Below, piece by piece: positions 48,576-59,028 of a stretch of DNA of 64,000 nt. The DNA lies in NCBI RefSeq assembly GCF_003203515.1, contig NZ_BGNG01000009.1, positions 62,001 through 126,000 on the forward strand, given 5' to 3'. Both the position numbers and the translations under genes were made by a program. Source of the stretch: Glaciecola sp. KUL10 (GTDB lineage Bacteria > Pseudomonadota > Gammaproteobacteria > Enterobacterales > Alteromonadaceae). Every line of letters starts with the position of its first letter. The first letter of the stretch is position 1. The notes below the pieces were generated by a model. It saw only the letters and a program-made list of their open reading frames with translations. It was not told the origin of the DNA and did no database searches.

Positions 48576-49504
48576 AGCATATTCAAGCAGGAGACTTTGG
48601 GAAGGTTGCGGTGCTTTATGGAGGAGACTCTCAAGAGCGTGAAGTGAGTATGGCCTCCGGAAAGGCGGTTCACCAAGGATTGATTAATAGCGGAATAGAT
48701 GCACATTTATTTGATCCGTCTACGCGACCTTTAGAAGACTTAGTCACTGATAACTATGCCCGAGCATTTATCGTACTACACGGAAGAGGCGGTGAAGATG
48801 GCACTATTCAAGGGGCATTGCAGCATCTAAAGTTACCGTACACAGGAAGTAATGTTCAAGGATCAGCCATTGCGATGGACAAGCTCGTCAGCAAACAAAT
48901 ATGGCAGGCTCTGGGGTTGCCAACTGCTAAATATCGTGTTGTAGACGCGCAAGATGTTGAAAAAACAGATTATCAAAAGGTATTAGACGATCTTAATGGA
49001 ATCGTTATGGTAAAACCGATAAAAGAAGGATCAAGTATCGGTATGGCAAAAGTGAACAACGCGGATGAATTAAAAAGTGCCGTTCAAACAGCGCTTGGAT
49101 TTGATAATCAAGTATTAATCGAGGCATATATTTCTGGACTAGAATATACAGTCTCGATATTAGATGGAGAGGCCTTACCTTCGATTCGTATGTCAACGCC
49201 ACATACTTTTTATGATTATGATGCAAAGTACAAAGACTCTACAACAGAATACTTTTGCCCGAGTGGTCTTCCCGCTAGCATCGAAGAGCAGTTGAGCAAG
49301 CTCGCAATCAAGGCATTCAGGGCGCTTAAAGGTAGTGGGTGGGGTAGAGTTGACGTTATGCAGGATGCGAAGGGTGATTTTTACTTATTGGAATCCAATA
49401 CGGTTCCCGGAATGACAAAAACCAGTTTGGTCCCGAAAGCGGCTAAACAAGCAGGCATAAGCTTTGAAGAGCTTGTTTGGCGTATTTTATTACCAACTAT
49501 ATAA
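48572..49504 (+). CDS. ddlB: D-alanine:D-alanine ligase DdlB
   Basis: ATP-grasp ligase that makes the D-Ala-D-Ala dipeptide used by MurF. At 310 residues it is near E. coli DdlB (306). Motifs are [47 protein letters not shown] with the ATP-grasp lysine and serine loop, and [17 protein letters not shown] with the metal-binding Glu and Asn. It overlaps murC by 4 bp (ATGA). ftsQ follows after 9 bp. Confidence 0.97.
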   Translation: MKHIQAGDFGKVAVLYGGDSQEREVSMASGKAVHQGLINSGIDAHLFDPSTRPLEDLVTDNYARAFIVLHGRGGEDGTIQGALQHLKLPYTGSNVQGSAIAMDKLVSKQIWQALGLPTAKYRVVDAQDVEKTDYQKVLDDLNGIVMVKPIKEGSSIGMAKVNNADELKSAVQTALGFDNQVLIEAYISGLEYTVSILDGEALPSIRMSTPHTFYDYDAKYKDSTTEYFCPSGLPASIEEQLSKLAIKAFRALKGSGWGRVDVMQDAKGDFYLLESNTVPGMTKTSLVPKAAKQAGISFEELVWRILLPTI

Positions 49505-49513
49505 GCGCTAGAT

Positions 49514-50287
49514 ATGAACAAACAAGCAATCAGCACAGTTGAGCAGGAGCGTGAAAAACCAAACTTCTGGATAGGCTTGAGTGTGTTTGTTTGCGTGATA
49601 ATATTGCTTGTAATTGGTATTTTTAAAGTAAATGAATGGTTGCAGGATGAGCAAAGGCTACCTGTTCAAAAGGTGGTGTTTTCAGGCGTTAGAAACGTTT
49701 TGGATGACCAACGCTTAGAAAACATCATTCGACAAGAACAAACTGGCAGCTTTTTTGCTTTAGATGTCAATGATGTGCACGCTCTACTTGAGGGCTTGCC
49801 ATGGGTGTACCGAGCAAGTGTTCGCAAGCGGTGGCCAAATAGCTTGCATGTGTATCTGGTAGAGCAAACACCGGCAGCGACTTGGAATGATGATTTACTG
49901 CTTAACGAGGCTGGTGAGCCCTTTGATGGTGCTGCACTGTATTCTCTGGGGTACACTAAAAAGTTGCCGAGCATATTTGGTCCGGGAGGGAGCGAAAAAA
50001 CTGCATTAGCAGGGTTATCAGCTATGCAACTGATTTTGAGTAATACTGGCCTGAGAGTTGAACAGTTATTTTTAAGTGAAAGGTTCGCTTGGCGAGTGGA
50101 GTTAAACAATAACATTCAACTTAACTTAGGCCGTAAAGAGTTTATAGACCGATTACAACGTTTTATTGATGTATATCCGTTACTTAGAGAACAAAATAAG
50201 CAGATAAATTACATTGATTTACGTTATGATACTGGACTTGCAGTGGGTTGGGGAGAATCAATCGATAGCGCTCCCGAAAACAGCTGA
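49514..50287 (+). CDS. ftsQ: Cell division protein FtsQ
   Basis: Bitopic divisome protein that recruits FtsB and FtsL. The 257 residues comprise a short cytoplasmic part, one helix at about 20-40 (FWIGLSVFVCVIILLVIGI), the POTRA domain (VQKVVFSGVRNVLDDQRLEN to LPWVYRASVRKRWPNSLHV) and the beta domain. The segment WPNSLHVYLVEQTPAATWN is typical. It lies 9 bp after ddlB and 49 bp before ftsA. Confidence 0.95.
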   Translation: MNKQAISTVEQEREKPNFWIGLSVFVCVIILLVIGIFKVNEWLQDEQRLPVQKVVFSGVRNVLDDQRLENIIRQEQTGSFFALDVNDVHALLEGLPWVYRASVRKRWPNSLHVYLVEQTPAATWNDDLLLNEAGEPFDGAALYSLGYTKKLPSIFGPGGSEKTALAGLSAMQLILSNTGLRVEQLFLSERFAWRVELNNNIQLNLGRKEFIDRLQRFIDVYPLLREQNKQINYIDLRYDTGLAVGWGESIDSAPENS

Positions 50288-50336
50288 AAAAAATTATAAT
50301 AATTAACTAAGATCACGAGAGAAAAAAATAAAAAGC

Positions 50337-51581
50337 ATGTCTAAATCTATGGAACGAAATCTCATTGTTGGCTTGGATATCGGAACTAGTGTTATCAAGG
50401 CTGTCGTGGGAGAGATACTAGATGATGATGGTATAAGTATCGTCGGTATTGGCACGCATAAAGCTCGAGGAATGGAAAAGGGCGGCGTTAACGATCTTAA
50501 TTTAGTTGTTCAATCAGTTAGGCAAGCTGTTAACGAGATGGAGTTGATGGCCGATTGTCATGTTTCCTCAGTGTTCATGTCTATTTCTGGTCGTCATGTT
50601 CAGTGTCAAAATGAAAGTGGAATGGTACCCATCAACAATCAAGAGGTGACGCAGGATGATGTCGATAACGTCATTCATGCGGCGCGCTCCGTGCCTATGC
50701 CGGCTGAACGTAAACTTTTGCATGTACTTCCTCAAGAGTTTGTAATTGATGTACAAGACGGGATAAAAAACCCGATTGGAATGTCCGGTGTAAGAATGGA
50801 GGCTGCGGCTCATATCATTACTTGCGCCGATGATATGGCAAAAAACCTCGTTAAATGCGTTGAAAGCTGTGAGTTGAGCGTCGATCAAACGATCTTCTCA
50901 GCACTTGCATCAAGTTATGCTGTGTTAACGGACGACGAGCGAGAATTAGGGGTATGTGTTATTGATATTGGTGGCGGAACCATCGACATAATAATATATA
51001 CCGATGGCGCAATTAGACACAGTGCTGTTATTCCTTTAGCAGGAAATCAAATCACGAGTGACATTGCTAAAATCTTTCGAACGCCGATGAGCAATGCAGA
51101 AGATATTAAAATTAAACATGCTTGCGCCTTAAAAGATATGGTTAGCATGGAAGAGAACATTGAAGTACCTAGCGTTGGGGGAAGGCCTTCAAGAGCAATG
51201 TCTAGGCATACATTAGCTGAAGTAATCGAACCCAGATACCAAGAACTATTTGAATTGGCGTATGAGCAAATACAAGCCAGTGGTTTAGAAGAGCAAATCG
51301 CTGCAGGCATGGTTATTACTGGTGGAACAGCTAATATGGATGGTGCCGTCGAGTTCGCTGAAGAAATTTTTCAGATGCCAGTGAGAGTCGGAAAACCACA
51401 TTCAATTAAAGGTTTAGCAGAATATGTTGACGATCCTAGTTTTGCTACGGCCGTTGGTCTGCTACAGTATGGAAAACAGAATAATATTAATAATAAAAGA
51501 ACGTCCTTATCAAAGGACGCGCCAAGCGCATTTAATAATGCTGTAATGCGTATACAAAGCTGGTTTAAGGGCAATTTTTAG
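50337..51581 (+). CDS. ftsA: Cell division actin-like protein FtsA
   Basis: Actin-fold ATPase that tethers FtsZ to the membrane. The 414 residues (E. coli 420) show phosphate loops VGLDIGTSVIKAVVGE and CVIDIGGGTIDIIIY, ITGGTANMDG, and the C-terminal amphipathic helix NAVMRIQSWFKGNF that binds the membrane. The ATG at 50337 has a GAGAGA too far upstream for a standard site, so initiation at an ATG 12 bp downstream (MERNLIVG) remains possible. Confidence 0.97.
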   Translation: MSKSMERNLIVGLDIGTSVIKAVVGEILDDDGISIVGIGTHKARGMEKGGVNDLNLVVQSVRQAVNEMELMADCHVSSVFMSISGRHVQCQNESGMVPINNQEVTQDDVDNVIHAARSVPMPAERKLLHVLPQEFVIDVQDGIKNPIGMSGVRMEAAAHIITCADDMAKNLVKCVESCELSVDQTIFSALASSYAVLTDDERELGVCVIDIGGGTIDIIIYTDGAIRHSAVIPLAGNQITSDIAKIFRTPMSNAEDIKIKHACALKDMVSMEENIEVPSVGGRPSRAMSRHTLAEVIEPRYQELFELAYEQIQASGLEEQIAAGMVITGGTANMDGAVEFAEEIFQMPVRVGKPHSIKGLAEYVDDPSFATAVGLLQYGKQNNINNKRTSLSKDAPSAFNNAVMRIQSWFKGNF

Positions 51582-51608
51582 GGGGCCTTTAAAAAGCGCT
51601 AAACAATC

Positions 51609-51638
51609 GAAGCCAGAAAATAAAAATAACTCGGCTTC
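51609..51638 (+). promoter_or_regulatory. Weak hairpin in the ftsA-ftsZ gap
   Basis: GAAGCC at 51609-51614 can pair with GGCTTC at 51633-51638 around an 18-base A-rich loop, just ahead of the ftsZ ribosome site. No T-run follows. It may be an RNA processing or translational element, or chance. Confidence 0.3.
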
Positions 51639-51659
51639 ACATATTATCGGAGAATGATA

Positions 51660-52808
51660 ATGTTCGAACTTATGGACAATCATAGCGATGAAGCGGTCAT
51701 CAAAGTCGTTGGTGTTGGCGGTGGTGGCGGTAACGCTGTAGAATATATGGTTCAGCAAGTGATCGAAGGCGTAGATTTTATCGCCATGAACACTGATGCC
51801 CAAGTGCTCAAGAACTCAAATGCTGATATTAAATTACAAATTGGTAACCAAGTGACGAAAGGGCTTGGTGCAGGTGCTGATCCTAACGTTGGTTGCGAAG
51901 CTGCGAGAGAAGATCGCGAACAAATACGCCAAACACTTGAAGGCGCTGATATGATTTTTATCACTGCCGGAATGGGTGGCGGGACAGGTACTGGTGCAGC
52001 ACCTGAAGTCGCTAAAATCGCGAAAGAACTTGGTATACTAACTGTTGCAGTTGTGACGAAACCGTTCCCTTTTGAAGGGCGCAAGCGCTCCGATTTCGCA
52101 AACACTGGTATTGCAGAGCTTCAAAAGCAAGTTGACTCTTTAATTACTATCCCCAACGAAAAACTATTGAAAGTAATGGGTAAAGGAACACCTTTACTTC
52201 AAGCCTTTAGTGCTGCGAACGATGTACTGCGTGGCGCGGTGCAAGGTATTGCTGAACTCATTACTCGTCCAGGTCTAATCAATGTAGATTTTGCGGATGT
52301 AAAAACCGTTATGTCAGAAATGGGCACAGCGATGATGGGAACCGGTGTTGGTAAGGGTGAAGATCGAGCAGAAGAAGCAGCAGAAGCAGCTATCGCATGC
52401 CCACTATTGGAAGATATCGACCTATCTGGTGCTCGTGGGATTTTAGTTAATATTACAGCTGGTTTAGATTTCGCTATCGATGAATATGAAATTGTCGGTA
52501 ACGCTGTAAAAGCTTTTGCTTCAGAAAACGCAACAGTTGTTGTTGGAACAGTGATAGACCCTGAATTAACGGATGAAGTTCGCGTAACCGTTGTTGCAAC
52601 AGGCATCGGCGCAGAGAAAAAACCAGATATTACCTTAGTGAGTGAACCAACCCGTACTTCTGCTGTCACAGGTGGGATAGTCAGCGAGCAAAGAGCTGCC
52701 GGCGGAAGCTTAGAAGGTTCTCATGCGGTTAAATTGGAAGACGAGAGTCAGCCAGATAATGAACATTACTTGGATATTCCGGCGTTTTTGCGAAAACAAG
52801 CTGATTAG
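51660..52808 (+). CDS. ftsZ: Cell division GTPase FtsZ
   Basis: Tubulin homologue that forms the Z ring. I chose the ATG at 51660, giving 382 residues (E. coli 383), because GGAGA lies 7 bp before it; an ATG at 51654 would overlap that site. The tubulin loop reads GMGGGTGTGAAPEV, with VVGVGGGGGNAVEYM at the N-terminus. The C-terminal peptide DIPAFLRKQAD binds FtsA and ZipA. It is the last gene of the dcw run before an intergenic hairpin and lpxC. Confidence 0.98.
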   Translation: MFELMDNHSDEAVIKVVGVGGGGGNAVEYMVQQVIEGVDFIAMNTDAQVLKNSNADIKLQIGNQVTKGLGAGADPNVGCEAAREDREQIRQTLEGADMIFITAGMGGGTGTGAAPEVAKIAKELGILTVAVVTKPFPFEGRKRSDFANTGIAELQKQVDSLITIPNEKLLKVMGKGTPLLQAFSAANDVLRGAVQGIAELITRPGLINVDFADVKTVMSEMGTAMMGTGVGKGEDRAEEAAEAAIACPLLEDIDLSGARGILVNITAGLDFAIDEYEIVGNAVKAFASENATVVVGTVIDPELTDEVRVTVVATGIGAEKKPDITLVSEPTRTSAVTGGIVSEQRAAGGSLEGSHAVKLEDESQPDNEHYLDIPAFLRKQAD

Positions 52809-52864
52809 CCCTCTGGTCTGAACAGTTGTTTTTAGCAAAAAAACACTTGAAATTTTTGAAGTGA

Positions 52865-52893
52865 TTGACTTTATTGGCTTTGTCGTGTAATTT
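52865..52893 (+). promoter_or_regulatory. Candidate lpxC promoter overlapping a palindrome
   Basis: TTGACT at 52865-52870 is followed by a 17-bp spacer and TAATTT at 52888-52893, a weak -10. The -10 lies inside the GTCGTGTAA palindrome. A separate lpxC promoter after ftsZ is known in E. coli. This placement is tentative. Confidence 0.35.
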
Positions 52894-52908
52894 ACACGAC
52901 CCTTTTTT
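52882..52908 (+). terminator. Terminator-like hairpin between ftsZ and lpxC
   Basis: GTCGTGTAA at 52882-52890 and TTACACGAC at 52892-52900 are exact inverted repeats, forming a 7-bp stem with a 5-base loop in RNA, followed by CC and six T. It should end or reduce dcw transcription ahead of lpxC, which starts 24 bp downstream. Confidence 0.75.
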
Positions 52909-52932
52909 AACTTAGCTAGGTGCTTTTGCAGA

Positions 52933-53847
52933 ATGATAAAGCAAAGAACTATCAAACAATCGGTCAAAGAAACCGGTATAGGATTGCACAAAGGACGGAA
53001 GGTTACGATGACCATGCGTCCTGCACCTGCTAATACTGGTATTGTCTTCCGCAGAATGGATCTTTCTCCTCCTCAGAACATTCACGCGCGTGCTCAGTCG
53101 GTTGGCGACACGATGTTGTGCACGTGTATTACTAACGAGGAAGGGCACTCGATTCACACTGTTGAGCATTTAGCATCCGCTTTATCTGGCCTTGGCATTG
53201 ACAACATTATTGTTGAGGTTGATAGTCACGAGTTGCCGATTATGGATGGAAGCGCTAGTCCATTTATTTTTTTGCTTCAAAGCGCTGGCATTCAAGAACT
53301 TGACGCGCCAAAAAAATTCATAAAGATCACCAAAACCGTGCGCGTTGAAGAAGACGATAAGTGGGCTGAGTTTAGACCCTATGATGGCTTTAAGGTCAAC
53401 TTCAAAATTGATTTCGATCACCCTGCTATTTCACAAACGCGCCAGCACGTTGAATTGGATTTTTCAAAAGACTCTTATGTTGACGAAGTCAGTCGAGCGC
53501 GTACGTTCGGCTTTATGAAAGATTTGGAATTAATGAATTCAATGAATTTGGCGCTTGGTGGTAGCATGGACAACGCCGTTGCGCTTGATGAGTACAGAGT
53601 GCTAAACCCTGAGGGGCTTCGATATTCGGATGAGTTTCTCAAACACAAGATTTTAGATGCTGTGGGCGATTTGTACTTAGGCGGTAATAGTCTAATTGGT
53701 GAACTAGTGGCATACAAAACTGGGCATGGTTTAAACAATAAGTTACTCAATGCAATTTTAAAAGATACGAATGCTTGGGAATACGTAGAGTATGAAGACG
53801 AAAGCCGCATGCCAATTAGGTATATTGAGCCGGCCCTTGCGTTTTGA
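52933..53847 (+). CDS. lpxC: UDP-3-O-acyl-N-acetylglucosamine deacetylase LpxC
   Basis: Zinc enzyme and first committed step of lipid A synthesis. At 304 residues it is near E. coli (305). It begins [20 protein letters not shown]. The zinc ligands are the His of [12 protein letters not shown] and the His and Asp of [14 protein letters not shown]; the catalytic His lies near the C-terminus in [10 protein letters not shown]. It has the ftsZ-lpxC-secA context of gammaproteobacteria. Control by FtsH proteolysis is known in E. coli; the short C-terminal tail here (PALAF) resembles the E. coli degron. Confidence 0.97.
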   Translation: MIKQRTIKQSVKETGIGLHKGRKVTMTMRPAPANTGIVFRRMDLSPPQNIHARAQSVGDTMLCTCITNEEGHSIHTVEHLASALSGLGIDNIIVEVDSHELPIMDGSASPFIFLLQSAGIQELDAPKKFIKITKTVRVEEDDKWAEFRPYDGFKVNFKIDFDHPAISQTRQHVELDFSKDSYVDEVSRARTFGFMKDLELMNSMNLALGGSMDNAVALDEYRVLNPEGLRYSDEFLKHKILDAVGDLYLGGNSLIGELVAYKTGHGLNNKLLNAILKDTNAWEYVEYEDESRMPIRYIEPALAF

Positions 53848-54007
53848 GGGATAAGCGCGAAGCAAGTAAGTACTAACTTTTGTATCTCGTACAACTAATG
53901 ATATGGATAAATATAAGTGTCACGCTCATGTAAAGGTTTAAATGTACCGATAACAAGGTTACACTTAAGTTAATTAAAGATTAATTTTAAATACACGAAA
54001 GGTATCA

Positions 54008-54880
54008 ATGAGTATTACAGTTCTATTCAGAGGAAAAAAGCGTCGCTTTGCCACGCGGTTCTCTGTACGCAAATTTTTGAGCGTAGTAGTACTGTCTTCG
54101 TTGGTATTACTGATTTCGAGTCGTTCCTCTGAGTCTGTTTTCGAGAATCATGTGCGTGTGAATGTTGTTAAGACTGGTTTAGAAGGCCAAGCCAAGCTCG
54201 TTCAGCAGCTTCAAATTGATACCACAGAACAAATCAAAGGCATCGTCAATCAGCTCGCTACCATGCAGAGCCAAATTAATAAACTCGATACCAAAACGGG
54301 TGCGATCGCCGAAAGTGCGGGGCTTACCAAAGAAGATTTCGTACTATCTGAAGAATTAAAAGCAGAGCTATCGGGTAAGAAAGACTTCACGGCGCAGATA
54401 GAAACCATGTCTAAGACGCTTGAATTTAAAATTGAGCAGCTCAATGCCCTTGAATCTATCTTGATGGGCCTCAATATAGAGAAAGAGAGTGAGTTGTCCG
54501 GTCGCCCTGTATCGAAAGGTTGGTTGTCGTCATATTACGGAGTTCGAAAAGACCCGTTTAGTGGTAAACCGGCAATGCATAAGGGAATAGATTTTGCGGG
54601 TAAATCAGGAGATGACGTTGTCGCCACTGGTGCAGGTGTCGTCACTTGGTCCGGTGAGCGTTACGGATACGGATATTTAGTAGAGATAGACCACGGTAAC
54701 GGAATTAGAACGAGATACGGACACAACAAAGAATTGAAAGTTGCGGTCGGTGATATTGTAACAAAGGGCCAATCTGTAGCCTTGCTCGGTAACACTGGGC
54801 GTTCAACAGGTGCTCATGTTCATTATGAAGTATTAAAAAATGGGGAGCAAGTCGACCCATTACCGTACATCTACAGGTAA
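54008..54880 (+). CDS. M23-family metallopeptidase (LytM domain), membrane anchored
   Basis: Predicted peptidoglycan endopeptidase or division regulator of 290 residues. One N-terminal helix (about 24-42) anchors it, followed by a coiled-coil region (about 55-150) and a C-terminal LytM domain. The zinc motif is intact: HKGIDFAG with His and Asp, and HVHYEV at the end, so it may be active. It occupies the lpxC-secA gap where enterics carry secM. No secM-like ORF is seen. A link to septal wall splitting is inferred from position beside division genes. Confidence 0.88.
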   Translation: MSITVLFRGKKRRFATRFSVRKFLSVVVLSSLVLLISSRSSESVFENHVRVNVVKTGLEGQAKLVQQLQIDTTEQIKGIVNQLATMQSQINKLDTKTGAIAESAGLTKEDFVLSEELKAELSGKKDFTAQIETMSKTLEFKIEQLNALESILMGLNIEKESELSGRPVSKGWLSSYYGVRKDPFSGKPAMHKGIDFAGKSGDDVVATGAGVVTWSGERYGYGYLVEIDHGNGIRTRYGHNKELKVAVGDIVTKGQSVALLGNTGRSTGAHVHYEVLKNGEQVDPLPYIYR

Positions 54881-54992
54881 CGCTAGCAACAAGCGCTTAA
54901 ATTAACCTCTCTCTCATTCGATAGTTTATTGACGATATCCTTGCTATGATATCGCGCGTTTTAATTATTCAAGTTTTGGAATCACAGTAAGC

Positions 54993-57698
54993 ATGTTCGC
55001 CACTATAGTAAAAAAAATCTTTGGTACGCAAAATGACCGCATACTCAAAAAGCTCAACAAAACCGTCGCTGTTATAAATGGCTATGAAGTCGAATTAGAA
55101 GCTTTAAGTGACCAAGAGTTAAAAGAAAAAACGCAAGCATTTCGAGACAGAATCGAAAAAGGTGAGAGTTTAGATCAAATTCTACCTGAAGCATTCGCTG
55201 TGGTTCGTGAAGCGAGCAAGCGTGTTTATGGTATGCGTCATTTTGATGTCCAAATGCTTGGTGGCATGGTATTGCATCAAGGTAAAATCGCCGAAATGCG
55301 AACAGGTGAGGGTAAAACGCTTACTTCTACGCTTCCTACTTATTTAAATGCTATCAGTGGCAAAGGTGTACACGTAATCACAGTCAATGATTACCTTGCC
55401 AAACGTGATGCAGATTGGAGCAGAGCGTTATTTGAATTTCTAGGTCTAAGCGTGGGCTGCAATATTCCGGGCCTATCTCCGGTTGAAAAAAAGCAAGCAT
55501 ACGAGGCCGATATAACATACGGAACCAATAATGAATTCGGATTTGACTATTTGCGCGATAATATGGCGTTTAGTCCACAAGACCGTGTTCAAAAATCGCT
55601 TCATTTTGCCGTCATAGATGAAGTTGACTCCATCCTAATAGACGAGGCAAGAACACCACTCATCATTTCTGGTGCGGCCGAAGACAGTTCTGAACTATAT
55701 AAGCAAATAAACAAGGTTATTCCACAACTCCAAGAGCAAGATAAAGAAGACGAAGAGGGTAACTTTGGCGACGGTCACTATACGATTGATGAAAAAGGTA
55801 AACAAATTCACCTGACCGAAAACGGGCAAATATTTGTTGAAGAATTGCTTCAACAAAATGGCATGTTAGGTGAAGGTGAGTCCTTGTTTTCAGCTGCTAA
55901 CATAAGCTTGTTGCATCATGTTAATGCGGCCCTTCGCGCTCACAAACTCTTCAGTAAGGATGTAGACTACATCGTCAAAGGTGAGGACATCGTAATTGTT
56001 GATGAACACACTGGTCGAACAATGGAAGGGCGTCGTTGGTCTGAAGGTCTACATCAAGCCGTTGAAGCAAAAGAAGGGGTGAAAATACAGAATGAGAACC
56101 AAACGCTAGCATCAATTACCTTCCAAAATTACTTCAGAATTTATGACAAGCTTTCAGGTATGACCGGTACAGCAGATACTGAAGCCTTTGAGTTCAATCA
56201 TATTTATGGTTTGCAGACTGTCGTTATTCCAACCAACAAGCCAATGGTTAGAAAAGATAAAGCAGACAAGATTTTCCTGACGGCGCAAGAAAAATACGAA
56301 GCAATCATCGAAGATATCAAGGGTTGTGTGAAGCGTGGCCAACCTACACTAGTCGGCACGGTTTCGATTGAAAATTCAGAATTATTAGCTTCGATTCTCA
56401 AGAAGGAAAAAATTCCACACAAAGTACTCAACGCCAAGTTTCACGAACAAGAAGCGGATATTGTTGCAAATGCTGGTTTACCCGGTGCGGTGACTATCGC
56501 AACGAATATGGCTGGGCGTGGTACTGATATCGTATTGGGTGGCAATCTTCAGTCTGAAATTGACAAACTCAAAAATCCAACAGAACAGCAAATAGAACAT
56601 GTGAAATCCGAATGGAAAAAACGACATGATGCAGTATTGGCGTCTGGTGGTTTACACATTATTGGGACCGAGCGACACGAGTCTCGACGCATAGATAATC
56701 AGCTTAGAGGACGTTCTGGCCGACAAGGTGATGCCGGTTCAACACGTTTCTACTTGTCACTAGATGATGCTTTGATGCGTATTTTTGCCTCTGAAAAAAT
56801 GGGCAACATGATGAAGCGTTTAGGCATGGAGAAAGGAGAAGCCATCGAGCACCCTTGGGTTTCTCGTGCAATTGAAAATGCGCAACGGAAAGTAGAAGGA
56901 CGTAACTTCGACATACGTAAACAGCTACTTGAATACGATGATGTGGCAAATGATCAAAGGCGCGTTATTTATGAACAACGCAATGAATTATTAGACGAAG
57001 GCGATATTGGCGATACCATCGAAAAAATTCGAGGCGACGTCGTAGATAGCTTAATTAGTCAATATATCCCGCCACAGTCCTTAGATGAAATGTGGGATGT
57101 GGCTGGTTTACAAGAACGACTCAAAAGCGATTTCCTGTTAGACTTGCCGATTCAGCAGTGGTTAGACGAAGACGATAAGCTTTACGAAGAAAAGTTGCGC
57201 GAGCAGATTCAAGAAAAAGTAGACACCGCCTACAAAGAGAAAGAAAAGGCAGTTGGAGAGCAGGTCTTGCGTCAGTTTGAAAAAGCCGTGATGCTGCAAA
57301 CTCTTGATAACCTATGGAAAGAGCATTTGGCTGCTATGGATCATCTTCGTCAAGGCATTCATTTGCGGGGCTATGCACAAAAAAATCCTAAGCAAGAATA
57401 TAAGCGTGAATCCTTCGAACTTTTCTCTGACATGCTAGAAGCGCTAAAAGCAGAGGTAATTAGTATTCTGAGTCGTGTTCAAGTGCGAGAAGAGTCTGAT
57501 GTGGAAGCTGTCGAGCAGCAGCGTAGAGCAGCAGAAGTGAAAAAGAATTATGAGCATGAAGCTGCCAGTGCAACTGGTCAAGCGCCTGCCCAGCAAGCTA
57601 ATGCGCCTGTTCAACGCGAGCGTAAAGTTGGCAGAAATGACCCATGCCCTTGTGGCTCAGGTAAAAAGTATAAGCAGTGTCATGGTAAGTTGTCATAG
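54993..57698 (+). CDS. secA: Preprotein translocase ATPase SecA
   Basis: Motor of the Sec pathway that pushes preproteins through SecYEG. At 901 residues it matches E. coli SecA (901). Walker A is [11 protein letters not shown], the DEAD-like box [15 protein letters not shown], helicase motif VI region [17 protein letters not shown], and the C-terminal zinc tail [17 protein letters not shown] that binds SecB. In E. coli its synthesis is set by SecM stalling; here the upstream gene is an M23 peptidase, so another control must apply. mutT follows 17 bp downstream. Confidence 0.98.
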   Translation: MFATIVKKIFGTQNDRILKKLNKTVAVINGYEVELEALSDQELKEKTQAFRDRIEKGESLDQILPEAFAVVREASKRVYGMRHFDVQMLGGMVLHQGKIAEMRTGEGKTLTSTLPTYLNAISGKGVHVITVNDYLAKRDADWSRALFEFLGLSVGCNIPGLSPVEKKQAYEADITYGTNNEFGFDYLRDNMAFSPQDRVQKSLHFAVIDEVDSILIDEARTPLIISGAAEDSSELYKQINKVIPQLQEQDKEDEEGNFGDGHYTIDEKGKQIHLTENGQIFVEELLQQNGMLGEGESLFSAANISLLHHVNAALRAHKLFSKDVDYIVKGEDIVIVDEHTGRTMEGRRWSEGLHQAVEAKEGVKIQNENQTLASITFQNYFRIYDKLSGMTGTADTEAFEFNHIYGLQTVVIPTNKPMVRKDKADKIFLTAQEKYEAIIEDIKGCVKRGQPTLVGTVSIENSELLASILKKEKIPHKVLNAKFHEQEADIVANAGLPGAVTIATNMAGRGTDIVLGGNLQSEIDKLKNPTEQQIEHVKSEWKKRHDAVLASGGLHIIGTERHESRRIDNQLRGRSGRQGDAGSTRFYLSLDDALMRIFASEKMGNMMKRLGMEKGEAIEHPWVSRAIENAQRKVEGRNFDIRKQLLEYDDVANDQRRVIYEQRNELLDEGDIGDTIEKIRGDVVDSLISQYIPPQSLDEMWDVAGLQERLKSDFLLDLPIQQWLDEDDKLYEEKLREQIQEKVDTAYKEKEKAVGEQVLRQFEKAVMLQTLDNLWKEHLAAMDHLRQGIHLRGYAQKNPKQEYKRESFELFSDMLEALKAEVISILSRVQVREESDVEAVEQQRRAAEVKKNYEHEAASATGQAPAQQANAPVQRERKVGRNDPCPCGSGKKYKQCHGKLS

Positions 57699-57715
57699 GC
57701 TAAACCCAGTACAAG

Positions 57716-58111
57716 ATGAGCATATTGAAAGAAATACATGTTGCAGTGGGTGTCGTTAAGCGTAACGACACCTTTTTTATTTGTAAGAGAAGTAAAGAGC
57801 AACATCAGGGTGGTTTGTGGGAGTTTCCGGGCGGGAAAGTCGAACCGGGTGAGTCTGTTTTTGAAGCTTTGTCGAGAGAACTTTCCGAGGAAATAGGTAT
57901 TCAAGTTCATTCTTCAACACCGTTTATGGTCATTCAACATCGTTACTCAGATAAAAATGTTAGGCTTGACGTCCACCTCGTTGAGGACTTTGAAGGCGAA
58001 CCTTTGGGTGCAGAAGGGCAAGAATGCACTTGGGTTAGTAACGAAAAATTAGATGAGTACGATTTCCCGAAAGCAAATGAAGAGATACTGAAAAAGCTGC
58101 TTAAGTGCTGA
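57716..58111 (+). CDS. mutT: 8-oxo-dGTP diphosphatase MutT
   Basis: Nudix hydrolase that removes oxidised dGTP from the nucleotide pool. The 131 residues (E. coli 129) carry a complete Nudix box at residues 40-62 (GKVEPGESVFEALSRELSEE) with the metal-binding REL-EE residues. The secA-mutT order is conserved in gammaproteobacteria. The stop codon lies within a terminator hairpin. Confidence 0.96.
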   Translation: MSILKEIHVAVGVVKRNDTFFICKRSKEQHQGGLWEFPGGKVEPGESVFEALSRELSEEIGIQVHSSTPFMVIQHRYSDKNVRLDVHLVEDFEGEPLGAEGQECTWVSNEKLDEYDFPKANEEILKKLLKC

Positions 58112-58128
58112 CAGCAGCTTTTATTTTT
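58092..58128 (+). terminator. Terminator overlapping the mutT stop codon
   Basis: AAAAGCTGCT at 58092-58101 pairs with AGCAGCTTTT at 58113-58122, and TATTTTT follows. The left arm lies inside the last mutT codons. It separates mutT from the convergent aspartoacylase gene. Confidence 0.8.
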
Positions 58129-58134
58129 CGTGCA

Positions 58135-59028
58135 TCAAAATTTGAATTTCGTCGCACTCGCCATTGCAATTCCGAGATGATAGTAGGCTGCCTCGCCAAT
58201 AAAATGCGGGTATATTACTGCTTCTTCCTGATAGTTAACCGTCACGCCGTCAAACCGTAAAAACATGGGCATGCCTTTTTCTAAGGTTTCAAAGTCCTTA
58301 TCTTGAAGCTCGGGGTGTATCATAGCTGATATCTCGCCTGTCTGACTTCTTGGAAACGAGATCTCTTCGAGTAGCCTAAATGCATCAACTTCTACACGAC
58401 TATCATTAAAGCCATGTTGATTATACATTTCACAAAACGATAATATTGCCTCGCACATTTGCTTGGTTTCAAGATAGGCTTGTCCTCGCAAAACGCCTTG
58501 TGGTTGTGGACCTACTTCTATCATGACGCCCCTTTTACCAAGGGTACAAAGGTACTTATGTGCTAAGAAAGGTTTTTCATCTTCCACTAAGATTACTGCT
58601 TCTGGCATGTTCGCTGTGACATAACTGGCTAATTGACGGTGGAATTCATCACTTTCTAAAACAATAAGTGTTGGTCCCATATTGCTTGTTGTGTTGTGAA
58701 TATCAATCACGAGGTCAATCTTTGAGTTTCCCTTCGGGCCGAATTGTCGATTCAATGCTAATGCGATTGCGTGTTCAGCTGACGTTGCATTGATTTGCTG
58801 TAGCTTTTCGGGTGTGAATTGCCGATTAAGATCCTCTTCGCAGTAGCGAGTGCGAGCGTCTATTGCAGGTTGATTCGCGAGATGCCAGTGCAGGTTTAGT
58901 AGTGGGTACGCTTGCTCAGTTGCAAGAGCTTGTTGATCATCGATTAGGTGATTTTTAACATAGGTGACTCCCGATAATTCGTTGCCATGCGTACCACCTA
59001 CGATCAGTATTTCTTTTATATGGTTCAT
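58135..59028 (-). CDS. Aspartoacylase-family deacylase
   Basis: Zinc carboxypeptidase-fold amidase of 297 residues from the AstE/AspA family. The segments VGGTHGNELSGV (His and Glu zinc ligands) and VIDIHNTTSNMGPTLIV match aspartoacylase, which splits N-acetyl-L-aspartate to acetate and aspartate, better than succinylglutamate desuccinylase. MIEVGPQPQGVLRG contains the probable catalytic Glu. It abuts yacG and is the last gene of the coaE-zapD-yacG run, a place where it is not found in E. coli. The substrate is inferred from family motifs only. Confidence 0.85.
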   Translation of the reverse strand: MNHIKEILIVGGTHGNELSGVTYVKNHLIDDQQALATEQAYPLLNLHWHLANQPAIDARTRYCEEDLNRQFTPEKLQQINATSAEHAIALALNRQFGPKGNSKIDLVIDIHNTTSNMGPTLIVLESDEFHRQLASYVTANMPEAVILVEDEKPFLAHKYLCTLGKRGVMIEVGPQPQGVLRGQAYLETKQMCEAILSFCEMYNQHGFNDSRVEVDAFRLLEEISFPRSQTGEISAMIHPELQDKDFETLEKGMPMFLRFDGVTVNYQEEAVIYPHFIGEAAYYHLGIAMASATKFKF

